Shown here: positions 20,736-33,880 of the stretch, in pieces
Numbering within the stretch: the stretch's first letter is position 1
Layout: every line of letters begins with the position of its first letter
Assembly (NCBI GenBank): GCA_015680685.1
Contig: MNCI01010828.1
Location: 503,841 to 567,840, forward strand
DNA length: 64,000 nt
Origin: Gnetum montanum
Lineage: Eukaryota; Streptophyta; Gnetopsida; Gnetales; Gnetaceae
Direction of reading: 5' to 3'
The notes under the pieces: model-generated
Database searches by the model: none
Told to the model about the DNA's origin: nothing
What the model saw: only the letters and a program-made list of their open reading frames with translations
Program-made: the position numbers and the translations under genes

Positions 20736-23700
20736 ACATAGTAGCTTTGGTGGTATAGTATGATTGTCTATTTGGTGTAAATTTTCTTTTGTTTATTTTG
20801 TTGTTTGGTGTGTATTTTTTGTATTTTTTAAAAATAATGATATATCATTCTCTACTTTTCTTATTATTTTGGTTTGATATTTCTTTTAAGTGTGATTTTT
20901 ATGTATAGGGAAAATAATTAATGTGCTTTATTAATGCTCACATGATAAGCTAGTGGTAGATGGGTAAGTTACAGATGTGATGATGATACAAGAGTGCTAA
21001 ATGGATTCAAAATGGAGCCTTCATCGATGGAATTCTTACATAACAAAAATTCATTCATCCTGAACTTGCATTATGAGTTATTGAAGCTACTACTATTGGA
21101 ACTGTGGGCAAGTTGTGGATCCACATCTTAAGGTATGAGCTCTAAAATTCTAGAAGAGTGCTTGGTTATTGGGAAGGAAAAGGTATGTCATCAAGGATCC
21201 TTGTGATCATTATAATGTATCTAATCAATGTGATTGGACCAAAGTTCATGTGCTTGTCATTCCTAGCCATCCTCAGTTAGAAGAGGTTCATGGTCTTATG
21301 AACCTATGTGTGCCATGCAATGAGGGATGAATTTTTATTTTTGTGCAAGTCAAAGACTCAAAGTGGTGTTTCAACACTTCAATCATTTCCATGATTATTA
21401 CACATCATTCAAAAGTTCTATTCTCATGAAAAAATGAAAAAGTAGAAGAAAAAATAAGAAGAAAAGAAAATATGAAAAAAAGGATTATGAAAATAAAAAA
21501 ATAAGAAGAAAAGGAAAGATGAAAAAATGAATGATGCAATGAAAAAAAGATAAGAAAGAAAAAAATTTAAAAAAAGAAGTGATGGAAAAAGAAATGTAAT
21601 TGTAAGTTTATCAATCCATATAAATTGGTATCTTTGTCATTTCACACTAACCTTATGATTGCTTAAATTGAGATCAAAATGAGTGGTTGAAGTAATACCC
21701 ACATAAGCCTTTCTCGTGTTCAACCTATTACCTATATCACTTAACTTCCAAAATGTAATAGTCTAAGATAATCTCTTGCTCATTTCTACCTATGGCCATG
21801 CAAGCCTAGAAGTTTCTCTCTTAGTGAACTTTAGTAACATCAAATGTTACTTCCATCCAATACCTAAATCCATTTGTACTTGTTTGTAATTGCTATTAGG
21901 ATTGGGATAGGTTAGTATAGCCAAAGAGATTGGCAAGAGGTTTCCGGTAAAGCTAAATTCAGGGAGCTTGTCATGTATATGTGTATAGAGGAAGAAAAAC
22001 CATGACACAATTTTGAATTCTAGATGATCTATGGTACATTATCTTGGTTTAATTTTTATCCATGATTAGACTGTGAAATAATCAAAACTAGATGACATTG
22101 GTGGTGGCAAGTATAACCTTCCACTTAGAAAGGGGACTTGAAGGTCTATCCCTACTATGTGGATAAGTAGGGGTGAAGGGTGGAAACAGTAGATCTCTCA
22201 TAGGTTCTAGGATATGTTCACATGCTCTCATGAGCTAATGAAATGATTGGCTAGGGATCCTATGATGTTACACTCTCACCTTCTCTCTCTTGTCCATCAG
22301 TCATTCTCCATCTCTTTTCCTTCCATTTTGTTCATTATTGTATGTGATAGGAAGTTAATCAGGCAAAGAAGAGGATGATATTTGGCCATCCAAAGGGATG
22401 AACTCATGTTTTATGCTAATTTCTTCGTAGTTGTTGCGAATCCATGGATGTCCCATCAATAGGTTTCATAAGGGCAAGAAAGGTAGGTACTTACTATGGG
22501 AAGGATCCATTTGTGAATCCTTAATGACTTGGCATTGTAAGCAAGTATGCTCAAGCTTATCTCCTAGTGATACTGGTGGTTGCATGACATAAAGCACTTG
22601 ATTGATCTTCCACTTGTATAAGTATCAACTCTATGAGCTTCAAGGTTTGATCATGACAATCCCCTTTACCTTACGTCACTTGTGCTTATTTGTTTGACCT
22701 TGGGGTACTTTATCTATTTTTCATTCTTCTAACCCCATTAGTTTGGATGTTATTGAACATAATATTTTAATGTTTTTATCTTCTCTCTTTCTTTTGTGGG
22801 TTGTTTGGTTTGATCCTTCATTGGATTCTTTGGATTTTCATGGATGTTTGTTCTTCTTGTTCTTTCCATTTACATTATTCATGAAGTTTAAGTCAACTAT
22901 CTTGCAACTCAATCATAGGGAAGAGGCACTGATTTGGGTATGTACTTTATAATTTTTGTGGTTATTTAAATTATTTTCATCCTATTATTACTTACCCATG
23001 AATGACTTGATTCCATATTTGTGATTATGTTTCTCCCATGCCATTGAGGGTTATACTTATCATTATTCCCATGGTCAATTTTTGCAATGGTAGTATAATG
23101 CCATAGGGATCTCACTTGATTTTTAGAGTTTTTATAGCTCACCATGTTTAGATAAGAGAGTCACTATCCCTATAAGAACAAGAAGAATAACATAAATCAT
23201 TAGATCCAACACTTGCACAAGAGACACCTCCCTCAAGAGAAAGATTAAGAGGTAAACAGTTATGTTCTTGATCTTTTAGGATAAGTGCATGCCCTTTCAA
23301 GATCTTCCGAATGAGTGCTAGAGGAGCTAGTAGAAGAAGGTTTGAATATGGATGACATGGAAGAAGGTGTAGATGCAAAGTATGTATAGAAAAGAATTAT
23401 CCTTTTAGATTCTTCCTATTTCATGCAAGCATGTTAAGGTGATTCTTGCCGTTGCCACCATCCCCTAGTACTTCTTGGTGAGGTGGCTTGCATTATAACA
23501 TAGTCATGCTATGTAGTGTACATTTGTAATTCCTCCACATTGATCTTTTCATGTGTCTAATTCTTGTTTTTTTTCTTGAGTTTTAAATCTATGGGACTAG
23601 CTTTACTTAATCATGCAAGTATGATGAGCCATTGAGTGTTAATTTTTATGTTGACTATTAACCCTAGATTTGGAAAGTGTTTCAAATGTCTTGAGTTTAT

Positions 23701-25020
23701 AGTCTAGTGTGTTTTGTTGAGGTTCTTGATCTTCTGAGATGTATCCTAGCTTCCTATCTCATACTTTGACATTATGTGGTTGATTCCAAGCTTCTTAAGA
23801 TGATTTTGACTTCATCAAAATGTCATGTGCTCCCTCCAGCATGCTCCCTCAAGTTTTTCTTTCATCTAGGATTCTTTGGGTAAAGTGCAACTGTAGGGAT
23901 GGTGCATTGACTACCATGCACTAGTGTAGGGGCATCAATGTATCCCCTACTTGTCCAAATTTGGGCCATGCTAAAAGTGCATTCCAATTTGTCAACACTA
24001 TGTTGATAGACCTCTATTGATGAGCCTCCTTTGTTTTTCTATGAAAAGTATAAATACTGTAGATGATCTCTCATAAACAACTTAGTCATAATTTAGATTT
24101 CATTTGGACTTTTACTGTCCATTTTTGTGTGAAGAGCTCTTCCTCCCTTGGGTACATTAATTCCTTTCCTTGTCTAATTTGTATTTTGAATCATTGCTTT
24201 CACAGGTATGGCTAGACCCTATGAGAGTGCTACCTTGCTTATGTAGCTTGGAACCGTTTGGTTGATGTGGAGTTGAGTGTTTGCATGGTGAATTAAGTTC
24301 ACGGTTTTTCTTTATTTCATCAATGTTACCTTAAACATAGAAATAACAAAAATATTTATTTAATTTATTTTTGATTAAGCTACGATGATTCATTCCTTGC
24401 CCAAGGAATTCACAACTATATAGCATGGTGTTGGGTTACCAAGGTTATGACTAAGAGCCATTTTTATTTGCAATTTGTGTGTGGTATTGCACCTGTGCCC
24501 TTGAGGGATTGCAACATAAGCATTGGCCCTATTAAATGGATGAAAATGCATGTGTTTATATTTTCTTTGTTATTTATAATTATAAAATCTATAAATATTA
24601 TAAATATTCCCTCATCTTCCTCACCATGGCAACATGGGTTTTAATTGTATTATATGTATTATAATATCTTTTTATATATCTTAAATGCAACAACATACAT
24701 GAGTGTTCTTGGCAATTCACTCAACATCATCTATAAAGCTTATGACCAAATCACACCACATTTCACATGATATAATTCCATTGTTCCAAAATTGGTGGAA
24801 CCCCTATCACAGGTGCCTTACCAAAAGGTAGTGTAAAGAAAATCTTTCATTTTTTGTGTGACATCTTTCAAAAGTTGAGTATTTCATTTTTTGCATAAAG
24901 AAAAGTATTTCATTTCATGCATGATGCTTTTCAAAAGTCGAGAGAAGGCCTTAAGCCTTATGACTCTTGGCCAACATATTATGTGTGGCAAACACTTCAT
25001 TACATCTAAAGACCCTTAGG
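20736..25020. other. Unassigned AT-rich sequence, purine-rich tract and possible LTR promoter
   Basis: No conserved coding motif. 21424-21600 is a purine-rich (GAAAAA) low-complexity tract. At 24049-24056 AGTATAAATACTG is a good plus-strand TATA box followed by a transcribed-leader-like stretch, which could be the U3/R junction of an LTR family with no partner in this window. The remaining sequence shows only short stop-bounded ORFs. Confidence 0.35.
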
Positions 25021-25021
25021 A

Positions 25022-25169
25022 TCTATTGAATAGAAAAAATATACATAGTATATATAGAAAATACTTCCTCAATAAAGTTACTGTTGATGCATAAATTTTG
25101 GTCATGCGGACACCTGTGAAAACTNTCTATTGAATAGAAAAAATATACATAGTATATATAGAAAATACT
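25022..25169. other. Assembly scar: exact 44-bp duplication bracketed by single N bases
   Basis: 25022-25065 is repeated base for base at 25126-25169 (starts TCTATTGAATAG, ends AAAATACT). The second copy is flanked by the only ambiguous bases in the window, N at 25125 and N at 25170. This looks like a misplaced or gap-filling fragment. It lies 14 bp upstream of the PP1 fragment, so the 5' end of that fragment may be affected. Confidence 0.85.
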
Positions 25170-25180
25170 NGCATGGGTGA

Positions 25181-25693
25181 AAGTTGGCCTCAACAGTTAC
25201 CAAGTTAGCAAGAACAAGTATGTGGATAAGTCTGTGGAATGCATTCAATCTCTGCTTTGAGTGCATGCTTTTGGCTGGTTTAGTGGAAAACAGGATTTTG
25301 TGCGTTCATGGTGGAATTTCGCTGAGCCTTGAAAGCCTGGATCAGATTCGAAGCATTTGCAGACCTTGTAAAGTTCCTTTGAATGGATTGATGTGCGATC
25401 TTTTGAGGGCTGATCCTGGTCGTTTCGTGGGAGAATGGATTGAGAATAAGAAGAGAGGCTGTTCTTACTGTTTCGGGAAAACTGCGTTGAAGAATTTCTT
25501 GGAGAAATTCAATCTGGACAAGGTTTGCAGGTGTCATGAGTGTGTCAAACGTGCTTACCGTTTCTTTTACAGAAAATAACGTCTTGTCCCTGTGTTTTCT
25601 GCACCCAAATACAATAATGGAGAACATTCCAATTCAGCTGCTGTTTTCTACCTTGATTCCAACCTGTCATGGTCAATACATGCGTTTCAGAAT
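25181..25693 (+). pseudogene. C-terminal half of a PP1-type Ser/Thr protein phosphatase, truncated and interrupted
   Basis: The open frame 25184-25579 carries the PP1 blocks in order: S-L-W-N-A-F-N near residue 15, V-E-N-R-I-L-C-V-H-G-G-I-S (the metal-binding His of the H-G-G motif is present), D-Q-I-R-S-I-C-R-P, G-L-M-C-D-L-L-R-A-D-P, F-G-x-x-A-L-x-x-F-L, and V-C-R-C-H-E-C-V (second conserved His). A TAA at 25577 stops it. The same frame then continues with L-V-P-V-F-S-A-P-K-Y, the PP1 L-V-T-L-F-S-A-P-N-Y block, to about 25690. The N-terminal half with the G-D-x-H-G, G-D-x-V-D-R-G and G-N-H-E motifs is absent, so about 130-150 residues are missing; a TGA and the N-flanked duplication lie directly upstream. 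Intact PP1 dephosphorylates many proteins in nucleus and cytosol. This copy cannot be functional. Confidence 0.9.
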
Positions 25694-25699
25694 GAAATG

Positions 25700-28600
25700 C
25701 GTTTCAGAATGAACAAGGTTTCATTACTCAACAGACTAAGACTAAGATGGAAGGAAGAGAAGAGTTAGAAACTTGCTGCTAGAATCCCACGGTGACTATG
25801 ATGATTGTTATTAGTTCAAGTAAAAGATGGTTATAATTATTATTGTTTCTTTGATTAAGAAATATGGCTGGTTGTTTGCGCGTTACATGCTTGATTCCGT
25901 TGGCATTTAGCATCTTTTGTTTGTTTTTGTTTTGTTATTTTGAATGCCCATTTTGTTGAATATGGAATTCAAATATGAAGCTGAATTGAAATTGAAATAT
26001 ACATTATCTTAGTTTATTATCATTTTTTTTTTTTTTGCTCAATTTTAGTTTGCTGTATTATGAAAGGCCGGATTATGAGTCGAATAGGTTAAAACGTGCT
26101 ATTTTTTTTTGGCATGGCAAAAAGAAATTTTATCTCATACCTTTTTGAAGTAACTAAGTTATTAGGCAAAGCAATTCAAGTCTTAGTTAAAATATTTTTA
26201 AAGGCTAAGATCTTTGGTAAGCAAAATTAGATTATGCTTTCGTGTGGGCTAACAATAGAAACTTGAAGATGAACAAACATTCTAAACAAGGAGCTCAACT
26301 TTGCATCTTTAATCACCTTAAACATGAGCAACATACTTTTCTTGATAAACTTACTACTTATTTATTAAAGAATAAATATAATGTTACAATACAATGTTTG
26401 TATGCAATATTTTATTATTTTATTGATTTAGTATTAGATTATAATGAAATGTATGTAAGCTCTATCCAATAGATCATATGGGATTTTTGAAAAAATAAAG
26501 TACTAGGGTTCAAATTGCAAGTAGTCAATACATATTAAATGACATTTAACCAGTAAAAAAATGGAAAATTTTAAATTTCTTTTAAATAAAATGAAGTTTT
26601 TCTTTTTCAAAAATCAATTATAAACCTATCAATCTAATAAGCTTTAAAATGTATAAGTGAATTCAACATGACATACTAGTTTGTTGACTAGCACGGCAAT
26701 TTTGATCTTTGTAAAATACTATTTTTCCTAGAACAATTTGAAGTGGAATCTAAATTTGCATTTAAATTGACGAAGTAATAAATAGCCTAAAAGGGCATAC
26801 AAGATGTTTACAATTGAAACAAAAATGGGTAATGAATGCATGTATTGTACAAAATTGTTTCTCATAAGCAAAAGTGAGGATGCTACTTGGTTTCGGTATG
26901 TATATTTATTCAACCTTATGCTAAGTGGTATACCAATTGTTCAACTCATATAGTGAGGAGTTGTGATTATTTATAATGATTATTCATTACAATTAGTCTA
27001 TTAACATTTTCTTTTGATCTTACTAAAATATTATGCATAAAGTCAAATCATAACATAAAAAAGTAATATATGCATTTTTTTAAAAAAGTTTTTGAGATAA
27101 GAAACTTGGGTTGTGTCTATGCGTAAATTTTGGACGCATCAACACACAAGAAAAGCTCATTTAACGAAACTATTGCCAAGGGTGCCTCTTGTATGGAAAT
27201 GGAAGCTGTGAAATACTCTCAGCTAGGGGGCTATGTGACATTTCAAAACAGTAAATCAAACTGAAAATTGGAAAAACTTAAATTGAATAACTGTGTTCAA
27301 TTTCAAGACTTTAAGAAAATACAGTAACTGATAACTTTTAATTTTTTCTCTGATCTGCTACTGTTGTCATTCATCTGTCATTGCCGGTGGTGCCCCTGGG
27401 TAGGAAAACCCGACCATCGTTGAAAGGTGCTGTCTCATTGTCATGGACACTGTCGTACCTAACACTGCTCATAGCTGCTGAGAAAGCGCCACCATTCGCA
27501 ACTGCTGCATGCTGGTCGCGCCTGCCATGCACCGCCTAGTAGCCAAAGGGACTGAGATCCAGCTCCACCTTTTTCCTCCCCGTGCCCGCCTGTTTTTTAT
27601 AGCTGCAGCAGCCTGTTGCTCTGAATGCCCACGTTCAGCTGTGGCTGTGGCCGTTACGGTCGCCACCGCCCGTCGGTTACGCATTGCAATGTCCGCCACA
27701 TTGGCCACGTTGCCCATGAAACTCCCCTACGTAACTGCTTCTTCCATGTCCACCACTGATGCCAAACGTCTGCCACCTCTGTGGCCGTTACGTCCACCTC
27801 TGCCACCTGCCCACGCTGACATGAGTTTAATGCTTATTTTGTGCTCATAGATATTTACATTTTTTTTAGCATATACTTTTTAAAATAAGGTTGTTTGGTC
27901 AAGTTTATTTAAAGCCCATAAATCTCTGAATTTTGATTTTTTTTGTTGAGTAACTAAATTTCTCTACTTTGGTTGAAGTAGTTATAACTCATAAAAGAAG
28001 TAGTTATAACTCATAAAAGAGGTTAACTATAATACCAATAACAAGCATATGAGTAACAAGGGCAACTGTGAGGTCACCTAGAGCAATGTAGACTAGAGAA
28101 CCTCTAATACATGAAGGGGAACTAGTTGTGGACTAAAGTCATGATGGAGATAAGCCAATCCATAGGCTAATTCTCTAAGAATTTTAAGCCCGATGCCCAA
28201 GTTCAGAGGAACCAGTAATCCATTATGTCCACACTCTGCAATGAAGAAGAGAATGAAGGGTATTGTTACTCATGGAAGGCATCAGACCATAATATCATGA
28301 TAATTTTGACAATGTTCCTATATCTTAATTGTTTTAGGATTAGAGAATGTTCCTAAATTATTTTAAGAGAATGCCTCAGACTAATATGGATTTACTTTGC
28401 ATGACAATGACAAACCCTGATGATTTAACTAATTAGTCATGGCCTTGTGCCTAGCATGGGTGATGTTGGCATTAACAAGTTGGTAGTCCAAACCCTACCC
28501 ACATAGCACGTTAGATGCAACTTCCGAAAAGAGTGTCTTAGCACAAGGAAACTATACACTTGTCTAATTTTTTAAAGTTGAATATAAATTTTATGATTTT

Positions 28601-30750
28601 TTTGATCTATAACTTAGCATTCTCTATTAGCATTGAACTTGTGACCTGAGATTTCCATGTGAAGGCTCTTATTATTAAAAGGAAGACCTTTCTAAGAATT
28701 TTTTTATAATTACAATATAACTATATTTCATTTAAGTGTTCATGTTGGGTATTTTTTTTCAATGACAAAATAACATGTTGATAGCTGTATGATGCATGGA
28801 TATTTAATAAGGCCCTTCATGAGAATAATCTTGATATGATTAAGTAATTTTTAAACTTTTCAATAAAATTTGGACCATATCATCTAGGTTGTTCGTTAAG
28901 CCTCTATGACCAATATTTTTCAATTCAAATCTAATTTTAATTTATTAATATAATTATTTTTTACTTGTTCAACCAATTAATTCTTAGGAAATAAAAGAAA
29001 AATATATCAAGTTGACTTTCATGATAATCATGGATTAAATTTCTTTATAAGAAGGAATGACTTAGTTAAATACAAGAAAGAGAAAGAGAAAAGAAACAAT
29101 TTTAATGTGTATTATTTTAATACATTTTGGCACTATGTGTTTTCCTAAAATGAAAAGGTTCATCAAAATTTACTACTAAGTAACCATGAATGATTAACCA
29201 TTTTTTCCATTCTATTTACTTAGTAGATAATATTGAATCCTTTCTAGTTAATATAGTCAAATTTATTCCTTTTATCGATAAAAAAATAACTGAGATCTCT
29301 TACTATTGGGTAAAGTTGAAAAATAAAAATTTATCTCACCAATTTATATTAGTTCATGATTCTAAAAGAGGGACATTCTTTGATAGGAGGAGAGAAGCAC
29401 ATGGGTTAATTTTTCTATTCCATAGAAGTGGATCTCTATATAGTAGAATGTGGGGTCATCACACAAATGAAGCATATCACAAGAACATTGAATAAGCTTA
29501 AAGTAAATGTATTTGAATTTCATTTGTCCCACAATATAATAAATGTATTACCTGCGTAATTTGAAATTTACAAGGTTAGTTATCTTACAAGGAAGAATGA
29601 TATGTGGCATATGTAAGGAAAGGTGAAAAGTGCACCTATTATTCTTCAAAAAAAAAAAAAACAAAAGCAACAAAGGTTTTAGCTATAGGAGAAGGAAAAA
29701 ATTTCATAATAGAGATAAAGGTAGAAACCCAACACCTTGTGCAAAGTAATTTTATTCAAAATAATTTGAGGTATTTCCATGTTTGAGGTTGTGTCACATC
29801 TATAATCCATATGGAAGAACATTTGATTCAATAATTATGAGATATTACCTATAAAGATCAAAGGGCTATGGATTTTAGTTTTCTTTTAAAAATGTTAAAA
29901 TACTCTATACACAAATGTTAAAGTAATGATGTTGAATCTAGTGGGAGCATTGCATATATATATTTTTAGAAAAGAAACCCAAGAAAATGAAGTGGATTAA
30001 GGTCTTATTTATTACAAAGGGTTTCATAAAAAGAAAAAGAATGAATTTTTAATAAACCTGTTTTTCCAAAACCTGAATAAGGATTCCTTTTAATAATTAT
30101 GGCCTTGGTAGCATACTTGTATTCAAGATTACATTGTATAGATGTCAAAATTTCTTTTTTAAATGGAAATTTAAACAGAGAAATTTAGATTGTCTAGCTT
30201 GAAGGATTTGAGAATGCAATGAATATATGTACTTATGGGAACTAAAAAATCGAACAAGACGCTGCTTGCCAAGAATATCTTGAGTTTAAGGAAATGTAAA
30301 GGTTTTTAAATTTTATTTACTTATTCCTAAGAATATGCTTCATTGCCTATTTCATTTGCCTATTTCATTTAAGAGTAGTAGGAGCAAAATTGATTTTCTT
30401 AGTGTTTTATGTCGATATATTTTATTAGCAGCATTGACATAAACCTTCTTTAAAAAACCAAGTCTCTTTGAAATTGAAATTCACTAAGATATAAACCCTG
30501 AATGCAAAGCTGAAATACAGTCTTTCTTTCACCTTCACATTTATTAATAACTAGATTCTTATTTATGTAAAGTTTGAGCTGGAGGCATACATATATAAGA
30601 ATTGTAACCATCACCCTATTATCGTCTTTCCCAAAACACTACTTTAAACTCTCTCTCTGTATATACATAAAAAATCTCTCTGTATATACATAAAAATCAT
30701 TTAAAGGAGACTGCATACACAGGAGGAAGAACACAAAAATCATTAATTTT
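25700..30750. other. Intergenic island without recognised genes
   Basis: AT-rich sequence, apart from a GC-rich block at 27370-27830 made of GCCACC/GCTGC-like words. Overlapping ORFs on both strands of that block are compositional, not homologous to anything I recognise. 27975-27996 and 27997-28018 are a perfect 22-bp tandem duplication (GAAGTAGTTATAACTC...). 30653-30697 is a two-copy tandem repeat with CTCTGTATATACATAAAAA, and a TATA-like element in it could belong to the downstream phytocyanin gene. The ORF at 29190-29495 is AT-rich with no known domain. Confidence 0.4.
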
Positions 30751-31108
30751 TTTAATCCCTGAATGCGTGGGATGAGTGTGCATTTTATTGGCACCGATGG
30801 AAGACCACGAACAAGGGACATGCTTCACGACGTGCCAGAGATGCTAGACTATAAATTCAACTTTCAAAGTTCAAATTACAGAAAAAAATTAAATAATAAT
30901 AATAATAACACGTTTGATTCGATTCCGCCATCAAACTCTAATACACTTTGCATCCATTCACGTTCTTGGCACGTTCCCAAGTTGCAGCACAAATATGGCA
31001 TTCTCCCAGAAACATGTACTGCAATAGCAAAACAAACTAATCAGAGCTCAGATTGTAGGCATTGTCATCCTGATGAAACTTGATTTTCAGCATTCATGGA
31101 GAGGATGG

Positions 31109-31850
31109 ATGATAAAATCCAATGTTGCTGCAACGGCACTGCTAATTCTGGTTCTGGGTTTGGCCTTGCAAATCAGTGTATCTGATGCTAAGGCATACTT
31201 TGTTGGTGGCAGGTTCGGCTAGGACGTTCTCAATTATTCCAAATGGTCCAGAAGCACTATTTTCAGAGCTGGTGACGTCCTCGGTACGCAGAGAAACCAA
31301 TTTCATGTCTAATGCTTAAGTTTCATGAACATGATTACCTGTATTGTTATAAATGCTTATACACTGATATTTTAAATGAAAACAATGATTACCTGTATTG
31401 TTATAAATGCTTATACTCTGATATTTTAAAAATCTCAAAACACATTTGTCATTAAATTTCTTGTTTTGGATCACTAGTGTGATTGTTTTAATACCTTAAA
31501 CTTAGCTGAACTCTGATCTGAAACTTGAATCAGCCCAAGTATTTCTTTCCCATCCTCTTAGGAGGAAATTCACCAACTGCTGTAATTTACAAATTCTAAA
31601 CCTTAATGTAACTGGATCGGCGGCAATAAGATTCTAAATTGAGCTGGCTGCCATTGCAGTGTTCAAATATGAGCCGGAGTTCCATGAGGTTGCAGTGGTG
31701 AGCCAGAAGGAATACCAGACTTGGGTATTATCTCCAATTTTTGCTACAGGTTATACCAAGATCGTGTTGAAGAAGGGCTGGAATTTCTTCATGTGTGGCA
31801 AGCCCGGTCACTGCCAAGCTCGCACGAAGCTTGCAGTGCAGGCCAGCTAA
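31109..31850 (+). pseudogene. Phytocyanin (blue copper protein) gene with intron, disabled by a premature stop
   Basis: Exon 1 (31109-31283) encodes a signal peptide (M-I-K-S-N-V-A-A-T-A-L-L-I-L-V-L-G-L-A) and the mature start A-Y-F-V-G-G-R-F-G, then TAG at 31220 where the family has Trp (V-G-G-x-x-G-W). It continues L-N-Y-S-K-W and F-R-A-G-D-V-L. A GT-AG intron (31284-31659) in phase 1 joins exon 2 (31660-31850): F-K-Y-E-P-E-F-H-E-V, then F-F-M-C-G-K-P-G-H-C. Copper ligands His, Cys and His are present. The axial Gln/Met position reads Thr (Q-A-R-T-K-L instead of x-x-G-Q/M-K-L), and the first disulphide Cys is Trp (Y-Q-T-W). Phytocyanins are secreted, often cell-wall-bound electron-transfer or signalling proteins. 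The retained intron shows this is not a processed copy. Stop plus lost Cys argue for a pseudogene. Confidence 0.92.
31284..31659 (+). other. Intron of the phytocyanin pseudogene with an internal tandem duplication
   Basis: 376 bp, CG|GTACGC donor and ATTGCAG|TG acceptor, splicing in phase 1 within the G-D-V-L-V-F-K-Y segment, a usual phytocyanin intron position. 31331-31376 is repeated at 31385-31430 (46 bp, one mismatch). Confidence 0.8.
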
Positions 31851-33870
31851 ATTTAGATTTAAGGCTTCCTTGATGAGATTAGCTTTGAACCTTAAAATTA
31901 TAATCCTTTTATTATAACCCATAGTTATATATCCTTCTTATCAGATTTTTTAGTGTTCCTCTGTTAAAATAGGATGCTGTGAAATGAATAAATGCGGACA
32001 TATGAGTTCTGTTTTTGAGTCAATTTTCTCTGAAGACCGTCCTATAGTTTGTGTTCACTGTTCTATACCACGGAGAAGTATGTTTGAGTTTCGCAATAAT
32101 ATTGCAGGTAAATATAGCAGGGCTATTGCATAAGTGGAATCTTGTTGTACAGATATTTTTTGTTATTTCCTGTGTATACCTTGAATTTGTAAAGATTTTT
32201 GTGACCTCTTTCTGTAAAGATGTTGGATGTTGCAGTAAACTTTTGGAAGGTTCAATGTTGCATCTATGTGCCCAGGATTCGTGAATCTGACAGAAATTTC
32301 ACCAACTGGCTCACAGCAAGTACAGGTTCAAGCACAGAAATGCAGTAAATTCGCATCAGTTACTTTTGCGATAAATATTTATAATTTGACAAAAAAAATA
32401 TAAAGTAATTGAAAAATTTAACACGAATTCTTTATATTATTACATAAAATACAAATGCAAAAATATACTTGGTGGAAAATTTGTAAAAATTCGTAAGAGT
32501 TACCATCATTTTTTTAACAAATATATTTTAACTTTTTAAATTCAGTCATCATTTACGAATCTGTACATCTTTTTTTTCGGAAAAAGTTCGAGAGAAATCT
32601 ATTCCAGAAAAAAGAATGGGCTACACCATCTTTTCTACCATTACACCAATCAAAGCACGTTCCGACTCGTAAATTATCTATTCCACCCTTCCACGTATTA
32701 GATTCTTTTGATGCAGATTGCACCGGTTATCTTTCACTGCGACATTACTAGAATTCTTGCCCGCGGAGACTGACTTGCTAAAATCGATTACTCCATGAAT
32801 CGCAGATGAGGGGTTTTGCAGGTCTTTTCATGGCCTACACAGATGGCGAGTGGCAGGCAGAGGGGTGCTAATCAAAGCAGGTGCGACGTGGTGTGGGCGA
32901 CCAGAAGCGGATGTTGAAGAGGAGGTGACAGGCCATGTGGCTGCCAAGAGTAGGTGGCCAAGCAAGTCTTATGGACCTGCCATGGAGTGGCACAGCTGGC
33001 CCGCGTCACAGCTGAGTTCGCCATGATGCAGTGCGGCCGGCCGCAATGGCTAGCCACTGTTAGGGCTAAAGCCTCTTTTTTTTAACATCATAGTTGGTCA
33101 TCCTTGTCTAAAAGTGATAAAAAATTCATTTGACTGAGACAGTGGCTGAAACATAATAATAATAATAACTAAGCTAGCTACTTGGGCCGACATAATTGTC
33201 AGGGAGATCGTCGTTGCAGATCATGAAGATGCCACTGTTGGAGCTTTTAATCTGAGCATAGTCAATGATGCTTTGGCAGGCATTGCCATTGCGAATTGAA
33301 ATTCTTAATGCTTAATGCTTACTCCTTCCTTGCTGGATGAAACTAAAACTAATGTTACGGTTTTGTGGAACTTGATTTATGATGTTATCTTGTGTTGTCA
33401 TAGTTTAATGTTTTGCTTTGTTTTTGTTCACAGGTCTCCCGGAATGGTAGTGATGGCTTTGGCAAAGTCCCCCTCCTCCTCTCATAGTTTAATTAAATTT
33501 GTTGATGTTGATATTGTGTTATCACATCTTAGGTGTTCTGACTTCTGACTGTTGCTAGTTGAATTTAGCGACCGTGAATGTTATGCTATGTAACTATGGC
33601 TGTTTTCATAAACATTTGACTACATATTTTTAATTGCTCTTATTTTTTTAAATCTTTTTCTATGTCTTATATTTTTTTATGCAAACATAAATAGTGAGTG
33701 TAATCTATAAGTTGAGATACAATGAAAAACTAGGACACAAAGTAAAATGGGTAAATAAAATATAATGCAATAAAATTGTCAGTCATGGTACAAACATGTA
33801 ATTAAAAATGTAAACAATATCATTAAGTAAACTAGACATAGTGTTCATATAAGGGGAAAAAAGAAGAGAT
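31851..33870. other. 3' flank of the phytocyanin pseudogene and unassigned DNA
   Basis: AATAAA near 31987 is a possible polyadenylation signal. A GC-rich block at about 32820-33060 encodes no recognisable protein in any frame. The rest is AT-rich with short ORFs only. Confidence 0.4.
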
Positions 33871-33880
33871 TATCACATTC

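Noticed and set aside
27469-27850. Overlapping ORFs on both strands in a GC-rich block
   Set aside because: Both arise from GCC/GCT-rich composition; neither has a domain, and there is no start context or intron structure to support a gene.
29190-29495. 101-codon ORF as a host gene
   Set aside because: AT-rich, no recognisable motif, no neighbouring exons; length is compatible with chance.
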